In this document: in pieces, positions 33,131-42,600 of the stretch | Layout of the letters: each line of letters begins with the position of its first letter | Position numbering within the stretch: the stretch's first letter is position 1 | Made by a program: the position numbers and the translations under genes | Assembly (NCBI RefSeq): GCF_900129925.1 | Contig: NZ_FQXI01000006.1 | Location: 1-64,000, forward strand | Direction: 5' to 3' | Length of the DNA: 64,000 nucleotides | DNA from: Anaerosphaera aminiphila DSM 21120 | GTDB taxonomy: Bacteria > Bacillota > Clostridia > Tissierellales > Peptoniphilaceae | Notes under the pieces: generated by a model | Database searches by the model: none | The model's input: the letters and a program-made list of their open reading frames with translations, nothing else | What the model was told of the DNA's origin: nothing

Positions 33131-33744
33131 GTGGAATATTTGTTACTTTTGAAGGACCAGATGGTTCGGGGAAGAGTACTATCGCTGAAATGGTCTATGA
33201 GAATTTAAAGGACCAATATAGCATTATAAGGACAAGAGAGCCAGGAGGAACGGAAATTTCTGAAAAAATCAGAGATTTAATTTTGGATACAGCAAATGTT
33301 GAAATGACAAGTAGAACAGAGGCACTACTATATGCAGCATCTAGAGCTCAACATGTGGAAGAAAAAATTGTTCCTGCACTTGAAAGTGGAGTAACAGTGC
33401 TCTGTGAAAGATTTGTGTTGTCCTCAATAGCTTATCAGGGCTATGGCAGGGGTCTGGGCGAAGAAAGTATAGTTATGATTAATGAATTTGCAACAGGCGG
33501 CATAAAGCCCGATATTGTATTTTTATTTGATGTTGGAGACAATGCTTCTGAAAATAGAAAAATAAAACTTGGCGGTGATAGACTTGAGACAAGTGGCGAT
33601 TTATTTCACAGTAGAGTTAGAAGTGCCTATGAAGAGCTGTCAAAAAGGGATAAGTTTTATGTAATAGATGCAACAAAGAGTATTGAAGAAGTTTTTAACA
33701 GCTGTATGGAAGTTTTAAAAGCTAAATTGGAGGAAAACATATGA
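33127..33744 (+). CDS. tmk: Thymidylate kinase
   Basis: 205 residues. P-loop FEGPDGSGKST at the N-terminus, TREPGGTEISEKIRDLIL for dTMP and the DRx-equivalent CERFVLSSIAYQGYGRG. It phosphorylates dTMP to dTDP. Overlaps both neighbours by 4 bases. Confidence 0.96.
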   Translation: MSGIFVTFEGPDGSGKSTIAEMVYENLKDQYSIIRTREPGGTEISEKIRDLILDTANVEMTSRTEALLYAASRAQHVEEKIVPALESGVTVLCERFVLSSIAYQGYGRGLGEESIVMINEFATGGIKPDIVFLFDVGDNASENRKIKLGGDRLETSGDLFHSRVRSAYEELSKRDKFYVIDATKSIEEVFNSCMEVLKAKLEENI

Positions 33745-34067
33745 AACTTGTAATATCAATAGTACAGGATGTAGATGCTGACAATTTAATTGAAGAGATA
33801 ACTAAGGCGGATTTTAGAGTTACAAAGATGAGTAGTAGCGGTGGATTTTTAAAAAGTGGAAATACAACACTTTTAATAGGTGTAGAAGACGAGGGAGTAG
33901 ATAATGTTCTGGCTATAATAAGGAACAACTGTAAGGAAAGAGAAATTACAAAAGTAGTTCAGACTATGAATATACCGGGTCAGGCAATAATACCAACTCC
34001 AATAACTGTAAAAGTTGGAGGAGCTACGGCTTTTGTGTTAGATGTTGAAGAGTTTAAAAGGTACTAG
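33741..34067 (+). CDS. darA: PII-like cyclic-di-AMP receptor DarA/PstA
   Basis: 108 residues, the usual DarA length. The PII-like fold signature is ISIVQDVDADNLIEEI, VTKMSSSGGFLKSGNTTLLIG and the C-terminal VGGATAFVLDVEEFKRY; the large loop region is IPGQAIIPTPITVK. It binds c-di-AMP; its target is not generally known. GGAGG SD in the end of tmk. Confidence 0.92.
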   Translation: MKLVISIVQDVDADNLIEEITKADFRVTKMSSSGGFLKSGNTTLLIGVEDEGVDNVLAIIRNNCKEREITKVVQTMNIPGQAIIPTPITVKVGGATAFVLDVEEFKRY

Positions 34068-34076
34068 GTGATATAT

Positions 34077-34361
34077 ATGAAAATGATAATAGCAATTGTA
34101 CAAGATAAATTTATAGATGATTTAATGGACAAATTTTTAGATGAGGGAATATATGTAACCAAACTATCATCTTCAGGTGGATTTTTTAAGAGTGGTAATA
34201 CTACACTTTTATTGGGAAGTGAAGAAAGTGAACTTGATAAAATAGATTCAATATTTAGAGAAATAACTAAGACAGAAGAACTTCACAACGAACGTGGCAA
34301 ATTTAAAATTTCAGGGGCTACGATTTTTGTAATAGATGTTGAAAAGAGCATGAGAATTTAA
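34077..34361 (+). CDS. Second DarA-like PII protein, shortened
   Basis: 94 residues from the ATG at 34077, chosen because AGGTGAT lies 5 bases upstream. A tandem relative of darA: IIAIVQDKFIDDLMDKFLD, VTKLSSSGGFFKSGNTTLLLG and ISGATIFVIDVEK are shared. The segment between SxFxEITK and the last strand is about a dozen residues shorter and lacks the PTPITVKVGG loop, so ligand binding may differ. Last base shared with the holB start. Confidence 0.85.
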   Translation: MKMIIAIVQDKFIDDLMDKFLDEGIYVTKLSSSGGFFKSGNTTLLLGSEESELDKIDSIFREITKTEELHNERGKFKISGATIFVIDVEKSMRI

Positions 34362-35308
34362 TGTTAATTGATTTTATAGGTAATGAAAGAGTATTAAAAG
34401 AACTGGATAATAATTTAATAAACAAAGATCTATCTCATGCCTATTTGTTTTTGGGAAGTGAGGGAGTGGGGAAGTTTACTGCTGCTAAAGCTTTTGCCAA
34501 GCGAATTTTAGAATTTGACGAAGATAATTGTTGTGCAGAAATAGGGGACTTTGCCCATCCGGATTTAAGAGTTATCAGAAGTAAGGACAGCATTAAAAAA
34601 TTGGAAATAGAAGAATTAATAGAAGATGCTGCAAAAAAACCCTACAAGTCCACTAATAAAGTTTTTATCATAGATGGTTTTGAAGATGTTACAACTAGCG
34701 GGCAAAATGCTCTGTTGAAAACACTGGAAGAACCTCAAGACTATTTAAAGATTATTTTAATTTCAAATAACATAAAGGGGATTTTGCCTACGATTGTATC
34801 AAGGGCGAGAATAATAAGATTTAAAAATGTCTCAGATGAACAAATAAAAGAATTTTTAATGCAAAAGGAAAATTTAAATGAGAAGAGTGCTAAACTTTTT
34901 TCAAAGTTGGCAACAGGATCAGTTACAAGAGCATTAAAATATATATCAGATCCCAGTTATTTAGCTCTTAGAGATAAGAGTATAACGACATTAGATAGAA
35001 TTTTAAACGTAGGTGGATTGCCATTTAAAGAGTATGAATTTTTTAATGAAAACAGAGAAGAACTAAATGAAATATTTAACTTTTTTATACTCTTTTTAAG
35101 AGATATAGCTTTTTTAGACTTGGGAATTTCTACTGATAGCATTGTAAATGAGGACAAGTTAAACTTTTTAAACAAACAAAATATTACAGCAAGTGATGCT
35201 GTGAAAATAACAGAAGAAATAATTAATACTCAAAAATTGCTTCAACGTAATACGAATTTTGAACTTACTATAGAGCAATTTCTCATAAATATAGGAGGAG
35301 TTAGATGA
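34361..35308 (+). CDS. holB: DNA polymerase III delta' subunit
   Basis: 315 residues. Clamp-loader AAA+ fold: LSHAYLFLGSEGVGKFTAAKAFA, HPDLRVIRS, VFIIDGFEDVTTSGQNALLKTLEEPQDYLKIILISNN and PTIVSRARIIRF. The P-loop has Phe where Ser/Thr should follow Lys, which fits the non-ATP-binding delta' subunit. The usual CxxC-type zinc cysteines are reduced to a CC pair. Position between darA and ricT is the standard Firmicute order. Confidence 0.92.
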   Translation: MLIDFIGNERVLKELDNNLINKDLSHAYLFLGSEGVGKFTAAKAFAKRILEFDEDNCCAEIGDFAHPDLRVIRSKDSIKKLEIEELIEDAAKKPYKSTNKVFIIDGFEDVTTSGQNALLKTLEEPQDYLKIILISNNIKGILPTIVSRARIIRFKNVSDEQIKEFLMQKENLNEKSAKLFSKLATGSVTRALKYISDPSYLALRDKSITTLDRILNVGGLPFKEYEFFNENREELNEIFNFFILFLRDIAFLDLGISTDSIVNEDKLNFLNKQNITASDAVKITEEIINTQKLLQRNTNFELTIEQFLINIGGVR

Positions 35309-36198
35309 TAGATGTCGTAGGTGTTAGGTTTAAACGAAATGGCAAGATATACTATTTTGCCCCAAATGAAACGGGCGCAAAGAAAAATGACGACGTTATA
35401 GTTGAAACTGTACGAGGACTTGAATATGGGAACATAGTAACAGTAAAAGAAATTGACGAAGATGAAATGCAATCAGAATTAAAACCGGTTATTAGGATTG
35501 CAACTATGGAAGATAAATCAAGAAATATTGACAATAGAAATAGAGCTAAAGAAGCTTTAATTATATGTGAACAACAGTGTAAAAGACACAGTTTGGAAAT
35601 GAAATTAATTAATGCGGAATACACATTTGACAATTCCAAGTTACTATTTTATTTTACTGCAGAGGGTAGAATAGATTTTAGAGAATTAGTAAAGGACTTA
35701 GCTTCTATTTTTAAAACGAGAATAGAGTTAAGACAAATTGGAGTTAGAGACGAAGCAAAGACTATTGGAGCTTTGGGATGTTGTGGAAGAGAGTGCTGTT
35801 GCAGCAGCTTTTTATCAGAATTTACTCCTGTTTCAATTAAAATGGCAAAAGATCAAGGACTTTCCTTAAATCCTACAAAAATTTCAGGAGTATGTGGAAG
35901 ATTGATGTGCTGTTTAAAGTATGAACAGGACGGATACGAAGACATTTTAAGAAGAATGCCACGAGTGGGTGAAATAGTGGAGACAGAAAGAGGAAAGGGC
36001 ACAGTAGTCTCAACTTATACAATTCAAGAGCTTGTAAAAATAATATTTGCAAAGGGAGAAGAGTCAGAATATGAATTATATTCTCTCGACGAAGTAAAGA
36101 GAACTAAAAAATTTGACAAAAAATTTGAAAACATCAGCTCTGAACTAAAAGAAGAAGAGGCAAAAATTGAAGAATTAAAAGATCTTGAGAGGGAGTGA
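35305..36198 (+). CDS. ricT: RicT (YaaT), PSP1-domain protein
   Basis: 297 residues. The PSP1 domain holds the cysteine cluster GCCGRECCCSSFL and the segment GVCGRLMCCLKYE. In B. subtilis RicT acts with RicA and RicF as an Fe-S complex that helps RNase Y process mRNAs and affects sporulation and competence. Overlaps holB by 4 bases. C-terminus is a Glu/Lys helix. Confidence 0.92.
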   Translation: MIDVVGVRFKRNGKIYYFAPNETGAKKNDDVIVETVRGLEYGNIVTVKEIDEDEMQSELKPVIRIATMEDKSRNIDNRNRAKEALIICEQQCKRHSLEMKLINAEYTFDNSKLLFYFTAEGRIDFRELVKDLASIFKTRIELRQIGVRDEAKTIGALGCCGRECCCSSFLSEFTPVSIKMAKDQGLSLNPTKISGVCGRLMCCLKYEQDGYEDILRRMPRVGEIVETERGKGTVVSTYTIQELVKIIFAKGEESEYELYSLDEVKRTKKFDKKFENISSELKEEEAKIEELKDLERE

Positions 36199-36200
36199 TA

Positions 36201-36235
36201 AGTGAAAGGTGGGATATTCCCACATTTCACTTTTT
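36201..36235 (+). terminator. Terminator-like hairpin after ricT, overlapping the next ORF's start
   Basis: AGTGAAA pairs with TTTCACT and TGGGA with TCCCA around TAT, followed by TTTT. It spans the possible GTG start at 36202 of the next gene. Confidence 0.75.
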
Positions 36236-38346
36236 GTATGAAAGTAGATAATATTATTATAAAAATATATACAAAATTGAAAATTGGAATTTTAAAAGTC
36301 TTTGGAGAGACAAAAAAGTCCTATGAAATTATAAAGCTTATAATTTCACTAATTATAAGTTCTGCACTTTTTCACTACTTAGTTGATTACAAAGTGCCAA
36401 AAATTGTGGCTTTTTTATTACTAAGTCTTTTATTTTACATATTGATAAGTATTTGTACTTACATTGGAAAAATATTGCTGGTACTGATAAAGAGGTTTCA
36501 TTCCAGAAATATAATTTTGTTTACGATTTTATTTATTTTATTATATAAAATCTTTGAAGACGTAAGTTATGATGCAGACTTTGAAAATATTTTAAATTTT
36601 TTAATTCCACTGTCTTTTGCAGTAATAATTTTTATTTTTTCAAAATCTCTGGTTTCAGTTTTTAGAAATAAAAAGAAAGCTCCAATACTACTTTTAATTC
36701 CAAGTGGAGCAGTAATGGCAATAAGTGTAGTGATGTTGATTTCACCTGGTATGTCAGAAAAAAGTGGGTTGGTATATTCAAATACTGGAGATAAGAGTTT
36801 AGAAACTGAAGTAGTTTACTCTTCTGACTTTATAGACTATGGAAGTAAGGATGAAAATACAATTTCGCTGCTACCATATGTAAACTACAGCGGAAAGACA
36901 AAAAAAATTAGAGATTTTATGTTGGGAAAGGAATTAAACAGTGTTCCATTAAAGGGAAAAATTTGGTATCCGGAAAACAAAAAAAATTCTCCAGTAGTTT
37001 TTATGGTTCATGGAAATCACAGATTTACTGAGGAAAATTATCTTGGATACAACTATCTTGGAAGGTATTTAGCCAGAAGGGGAATTACAGTAGTATCAGT
37101 AGATATGAATATGTTAAATGGATTTATGAACTATGGACTTAAAAATGAAAATGATGCCAGAGCAATATTGCTACTGGAAAATATAAAGTATATTTTAAAA
37201 GAAAACAAAGATAAAAATTCAAATTTATATGGATTGATAGATGAAAAAAATATTGCTCTGGCAGGACACTCACGAGGTGGAGAGGCCGTTTCAATAGCGC
37301 AGAGCTTTAATAAGTTAAAATTTAATCCCGACAGTGGTAAAGAAATGAATTACAATTTTAACATTAAGGGAGTGATAGCTATTTCACCAACAGTAGATCA
37401 GTACAATCCATCAGATAAAAATATAGTTATGAAAGATACGAATTTTTTAGCTATACACGGAACTCACGATGGAGATGTAACGGGATTTAGTGGAATGAAA
37501 TTATACAATAATACCCTATTTTCAGAAAATTCTAACAACTTTAAAAGTGCAGTATACGTTGGATATGCTAACCATGGACAGTTTAACAGTCTATGGGGAG
37601 ATGCGGATTCAGAACCTCCTGAGGAGTACTTTATTAATAAAGCTGCCCTTCTAGATGAGAAAGTTCAGGAAGATATACTGTGTAAATATGTGTACAGCTT
37701 TTTGGAGAATAGCTTTGGGCTTAAAAATGACAGGGGACTATTTAAAAATCCTACACAGTATAAATTGCCGGAAACCCTATATTATTCCAGATATTCAGAT
37801 TCCAGTTTTAAGAGTATTTGTAATTTTAACGAAGACTATAACATGGAAACTTTCACATTTGGAAAGTCAAGATTTGAAGGGCTTACTTCAGTTAAAGAAA
37901 AATCTGTTAAAATAGGCGGATTTAGCACAGAAGATACAGGTCTGTGTTTAGATTCTAATGGCAAGGGAAAGTATGAATTAATATTTGATAAATTTGTTCA
38001 GCCAAAAAATTTCTTGCAGTTTGACTTAATGTCTTTGGATACAGAGGAAAATTTTGAAGATACAAAGTTTAAAGTTGCTCTTGTAGACAGTTTTGGAAAT
38101 AGGGAGGTTGTAGATATATCTAAGTATTTGGAATTAAAGCCGGAAATAAAAGTAGAACTTTCAAAATTACAGGACATTACAAAAAATTATGACTATAAAT
38201 CTTCCTATGAAACGGTGAGAATACCAATGGAAGACTTTAGTAACCAACTTGATATTAACTTAAGTGAAATAAAGTATTTGGAGTTTGTATTTGACGGGGG
38301 TTCAAGCAGTTCTATTGTAATAGATAATATTGGATATAGTAATTAA
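36202..38346 (+). CDS. Membrane protein with alpha/beta-hydrolase domain
   Basis: Up to 714 residues. Four or five N-terminal membrane segments (about residues 45-205) are followed by an extracytoplasmic alpha/beta-hydrolase: VVFMVHGNHRF (oxyanion region), nucleophile Ser in IALAGHSRGGEA, Asp in FLAIHGTHDGD and His in VGYANHGQFNSL. The last 170 residues are beta-rich and could bind a ligand. The true substrate is unknown; a lipase/esterase-like role is inferred. The start is doubtful: GTG 36202 has a GGGAG SD but lies in a terminator-like hairpin; ATG 36238 has no SD. Confidence 0.85.
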   Translation: MKGGIFPHFTFCMKVDNIIIKIYTKLKIGILKVFGETKKSYEIIKLIISLIISSALFHYLVDYKVPKIVAFLLLSLLFYILISICTYIGKILLVLIKRFHSRNIILFTILFILLYKIFEDVSYDADFENILNFLIPLSFAVIIFIFSKSLVSVFRNKKKAPILLLIPSGAVMAISVVMLISPGMSEKSGLVYSNTGDKSLETEVVYSSDFIDYGSKDENTISLLPYVNYSGKTKKIRDFMLGKELNSVPLKGKIWYPENKKNSPVVFMVHGNHRFTEENYLGYNYLGRYLARRGITVVSVDMNMLNGFMNYGLKNENDARAILLLENIKYILKENKDKNSNLYGLIDEKNIALAGHSRGGEAVSIAQSFNKLKFNPDSGKEMNYNFNIKGVIAISPTVDQYNPSDKNIVMKDTNFLAIHGTHDGDVTGFSGMKLYNNTLFSENSNNFKSAVYVGYANHGQFNSLWGDADSEPPEEYFINKAALLDEKVQEDILCKYVYSFLENSFGLKNDRGLFKNPTQYKLPETLYYSRYSDSSFKSICNFNEDYNMETFTFGKSRFEGLTSVKEKSVKIGGFSTEDTGLCLDSNGKGKYELIFDKFVQPKNFLQFDLMSLDTEENFEDTKFKVALVDSFGNREVVDISKYLELKPEIKVELSKLQDITKNYDYKSSYETVRIPMEDFSNQLDINLSEIKYLEFVFDGGSSSSIVIDNIGYSN

Positions 38347-38433
38347 ATTTTAGTTTAGCAAGCGATATATAGGGTAATAATTATTTAGAGTGAGTTGATA
38401 CTATTATTTTAGTATAAAAGCTCTACTTAGAAA

Positions 38434-38455
38434 TTATTTTAATAAATTAAAATAA
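38434..38455. promoter_or_regulatory. AT-rich palindrome upstream of ferritin
   Basis: TTATTTTAAT-AA-ATTAAAATAA, perfect 10-base arms, 35 bases before the ferritin start. Possibly a regulator site, but such repeats arise easily in AT-rich DNA. Confidence 0.3.
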
Positions 38456-38489
38456 GATTATAGTTAAGCTGAAAAGAGGGGGACATATT

Positions 38490-38969
38490 TTGAGTAATTT
38501 AATGAAGAAAATGAACGAGCAATTTAATTTTGAGCTATCTAGTGGCTATATTTATTTAGCTATGAGTGCTCATCTAAAAGACAAAGATATGAATGGATTT
38601 GCAAGTTATATGTACAAACAGGCTCAGGAAGAATTTGAACATGCGATGAAATTCTATGAGTTTTTATTTGATATAGATGAAACACCTGAGTATGATTCTA
38701 TTGAAAAACCAAGCGTGGAATTTGAAACTTTTACAGAAGTTTTTGAAGCTGCACTGGAACATGAAAAAGAAGTAAGTAGAAGAATAAGAGAATTATACAG
38801 CATGGCTGAAGCAGAAAAAAATTATGAAGTTAAAGACTTTTTAAATTGGTTTATAAGAGAACAAATTGAAGAAGAAGATACTTTTAGAACTATAGTTAAT
38901 AGATTTAAGAGAATTAACGAATCTTGGAATGGACTTTATATATTTGACAAAGAGTTGGCAACAAGATAA
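38490..38969 (+). CDS. ftnA: Bacterial non-haem ferritin
   Basis: 159 residues, four-helix bundle. Iron ligands are recognised in the helices: NFELSSGYIYLAMSAH (Glu, Tyr), QAQEEFEHAMKFYEFLFD (ExxH), ALEHEKEVSRRI and FIREQIEEEDTFR. Stores iron by oxidising Fe(II). TTG start, GAGGGGG upstream. Monocistronic, followed by a weak terminator. Confidence 0.93.
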   Translation: MSNLMKKMNEQFNFELSSGYIYLAMSAHLKDKDMNGFASYMYKQAQEEFEHAMKFYEFLFDIDETPEYDSIEKPSVEFETFTEVFEAALEHEKEVSRRIRELYSMAEAEKNYEVKDFLNWFIREQIEEEDTFRTIVNRFKRINESWNGLYIFDKELATR

Positions 38970-39000
38970 TTAAAAAAGTGTAGAATTTTTTAGTTTAAGA

Positions 39001-39050
39001 CCTTAAAGGCAATCTATATTAATAGAGAGCTTTTAGGGTTTTATTTTTTT
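39001..39050 (+). terminator. Probable terminator of ferritin
   Basis: CCTTAAA pairs with TTTAGGG (one G-U) across a 20-base loop, with T-rich sequence following. Confidence 0.55.
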
Positions 39051-39180
39051 GAGATATAGTATATTATTATACTTTAGATAGATTATTATATAATTGATAA
39101 ATATAATGAACTATGCTAAAATAATCAGGTGAAGAAAATAAGATTAATTTTATTGGTATAAAATTTATGGAGGTGCTAAA

Positions 39181-39351
39181 ATGGCATATGTAATTAATGA
39201 TAGTTGTATTGCTTGTGGATCTTGTTTGCCAGAATGTCCAGTTGACTGTATTTCGGAAGGTGGAATATATGTAATTGATGGAGATCAATGTATCGACTGT
39301 GGATCTTGTGCAGCAGTATGTCCAACAGGAGCAATAAGCCCTGAAGATTAA
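39181..39351 (+). CDS. 2[4Fe-4S] ferredoxin
   Basis: 56 residues, clostridial type. Two CxxCxxCxxxCP clusters: CIACGSCLPECP and CIDCGSCAAVCP, with the linking pseudo-twofold repeat. Low-potential electron carrier. ATG with GGAGGT SD. It is a likely donor to the dehydratase activase downstream and other anaerobic redox enzymes, but this is inference. Confidence 0.97.
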   Translation: MAYVINDSCIACGSCLPECPVDCISEGGIYVIDGDQCIDCGSCAAVCPTGAISPED

Positions 39352-39422
39352 TAGTTTAATAATATTATTTTTTATGGGGTAAAACAAATTTGTTTTTAAA
39401 ATATAATATTAGATAAACGAAG

Positions 39423-39457
39423 ATAAGATGCCGTTTTATGCGGCGTCTTATTTTTTT
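39423..39457 (+). terminator. Terminator after ferredoxin
   Basis: ATAAGATGCCG pairs with CGGCGTCTTAT (one T-G pair), followed by T7. Confidence 0.92.
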
Positions 39458-39639
39458 ATAATTTTTTAAGTGAATTGTAAATTATTATTTACGTTGCAAC
39501 TCCTTAATTAAGCCATTTATATGCTGTATAATGTATTTATATGTTGCATTAAAAAGTAGATTTCATACAATTATCAGATAATTGTGTTAATATGCAGTTA
39601 ATTAATAGAGAAGTAATAATGCGAAAGGAGAATACAGAT

Positions 39640-42600
39640 ATGAAAATTCACATGGGGCTTGATGTTGGATCAACGACTGTAAAGTTAGTTGTATTAGATG
39701 ATAATTATAATATTTTATACTCTACTTACAGAAGACATTTTTCTGATGTTAAGAAGACAGTTAAAGAAGTGATAAACGAGTGCTATGTGTCTTTTAAGTA
39801 TGATTCTGTAACAATTTGTGTCACTGGTTCCGGAGGAATTACAGTCCATGAGTTATTGGGAATAGAGTTTATACAAGAAGTAGTAGCTGGAACAGAGGCA
39901 ATTCAAAAATATATACCTCAAACAAGTGTAGCAATTGAATTGGGAGGCGAAGATTCTAAAATAACATATTTAGATGGAAGTATTGAACAGAGGATGAATT
40001 CCATATGTGCAGGTGGCACAGGTGCATTTATAGATCAGATGGCAGCTCTAATAGAGACAGATGCAGCAGGATTAAATGAACTTGCAAAAGACTATGAAAA
40101 GATATATCCGATAGCATCCAGATGTGGAGTATTTGCAAAAACCGACATTCAAGCGTTAATAAACCAAGGTGCAAGTAAGTCTGATATTGCAATATCAGTA
40201 TTTCAATCTGTAGTAAATCAGACAATTTCAAATTTGGCCTGTGGAAGACCGATTAGGGGAAATGTAGCTTTTTTAGGAGGACCACTTCACTTTTTGCCAA
40301 TGCTAAGAGAGAGATTTATTAGCACCTTAAATTTAAGTGATGAAGAGGCTATATGTCCAGAGAAATCTGAAATTTTTGTGGCTTTAGGTGCTGCTATTGC
40401 AAGTTTTGAAATGGAGACTATATCTTTTTTAGAACTCTACACTAGAGCGAATTCTAAAGAGGAAGTTGAACTAAAGGAAAGTGAACTTTTAGAGCCTTTA
40501 TTTAAAGACGATGAAGAACTTTTAGAGTTTAGAAAAAGACACAAAACTAGAGAAATAGATAGAATTAACTTTGAAGACTATGAGGGCCCAATGTACTTGG
40601 GAATAGACTCAGGCTCAACTACGTCAAAAATTGTACTACTTTCAAAAGACAATGAGATGATTTATTCGTTTTATGGTTCCAATAAGGGAAAGCCACTGGA
40701 TGTTGCAATTGAAAAATTAAAAGAAATTTACTCTAAAAAAACTAAAAATTCATATATTGCAGCAGCAGGCTGTACTGGATATGGAGAGGATTTTTTAAAG
40801 GCGGCGTTAAATCTTGACTTTGGAGAAGTTGAGACTATTGCTCACTTTAGAGCAGCCCAGTACTTTGACCCGGATGTAGATTTTATATTGGATATTGGTG
40901 GACAGGACATGAAAAGCATGAAAATAGAAGATGGAGTTATACAGTCCATACTTTTAAATGAAGCTTGTTCATCAGGTTGCGGATCATTTCTTGAAACATT
41001 TGCTCACAGCATAAATATGACGGCAGAAGAATTTGCCGAAGCTGCACTAACTTCCAGAAATCCTGTGGATTTGGGAAGCAGATGTACAGTATTTATGAAT
41101 TCAAATGTAAAGCAAGCTCAAAAAGAAGGGGCAAGCGTAGCTGATATTTCAGCTGGATTGGCTTTTTCAGTTATAAAGAATGCAATTCAAAAAGTAATAA
41201 AAGTTAGAGATCCAAAAGAACTTGGAACTCATATTGTAGTTCAAGGTGGAACATTTTTAAGTGATGCAGTTTTAAGATCTTTTGAAATAATTACCGGAGT
41301 AGAGGCAACTAGACCATCTATTGCAGGATTAATGGGTGCATTGGGCATGGCTTTAATTTCAAAAGAAAAGTCTACTGGTGAATCTACAATAATATCTAAG
41401 GAAAATTTAGAGGACTTTGAATATAAAGTTATAAATACAAATTGTCGTCAATGTACTAACCAATGTAGCCTTTCTGTAAATGTATTTCCAAATGGAAAGA
41501 GATATATTACTGGAAACAGGTGTGAGAAAGGTGCAGGAGTAGTTAGAAAAGCTGAAGACGAATTGCCTAACTTATATAAGTATAAACACAATAGATTGTT
41601 TAGCTATGAGAGTTTAGATGAACAAAAGGCAGAGAGAGGCACTGTGGGAATACCAAGAGTGCTAAATATGTACGAAAACTATCCTTTCTGGCATACATTC
41701 TTTACACAACTTGGCTATAGAGTGGTGCTATCAGATGAGAGCTCAAGGAGTCTATATGAGTCGGGAATAGAATCTATAACTTCTGAAACAGCGTGTTACC
41801 CTGCCAAAATAGTCCACGGACACATTGAAAATTTAATATCCAAGGGAATTCAGTTTATATTTTATCCTGCAGTATTCTATGAAGAAAGACAGTATGAAAG
41901 TGCAGATAATACTTTAAACTGTCCGGTAGTAACGGGATATTCAGAAGTAATTAAAAACAACGTGGAAAGCTTAATTGAAAAAGATGTAAAGTTTTTAAAT
42001 CCCTTCTTGTCCTTTGACAGTAGGAAGAAACTTGAAAAGAGACTTGCAGAAGTATTTAAAGACTATGATATTTCCTCAGGCGAAATTAAAAGAGCAGTTA
42101 GAGCAGCTTATGAAGAATCAGACAGATATAAAGATGACGTAAAAAATGAGGGCGTTAGAGTTCTTGAAGAAATAGAGAAAAAAGGTATAAAGGGAATAGT
42201 TTTAGCAGGGAGACCTTACCACATTGACCCTGAAATAAACCATGGCATTCCGGAACTTATTAACTCACTGGGCTTAGCAGTGCTATCAGAAGACGCTATA
42301 GCTCCACTTACTGATATAGATGGAAGGCTTAGAGTATTAGACCAATGGAACTACCACTCAAGGCTCTACAGGGCGGCTAAGTTTGTGGGAACACACGACA
42401 ATTTAGAGATGATACAACTTAACTCTTTTGGTTGCGGTATAGATGCAGTTACAACAGACCAAGTGAATGAAATTTTACATGGTTACAATAAAATCTATAC
42501 TGTAATAAAAATTGATGAAGTAAATAACCTAGGAGCAATAAAAATTAGAATAAGGTCTCTTTTAGAGGCAGTTGAAAATAGAGAAGTTTCAAAAGACTAC

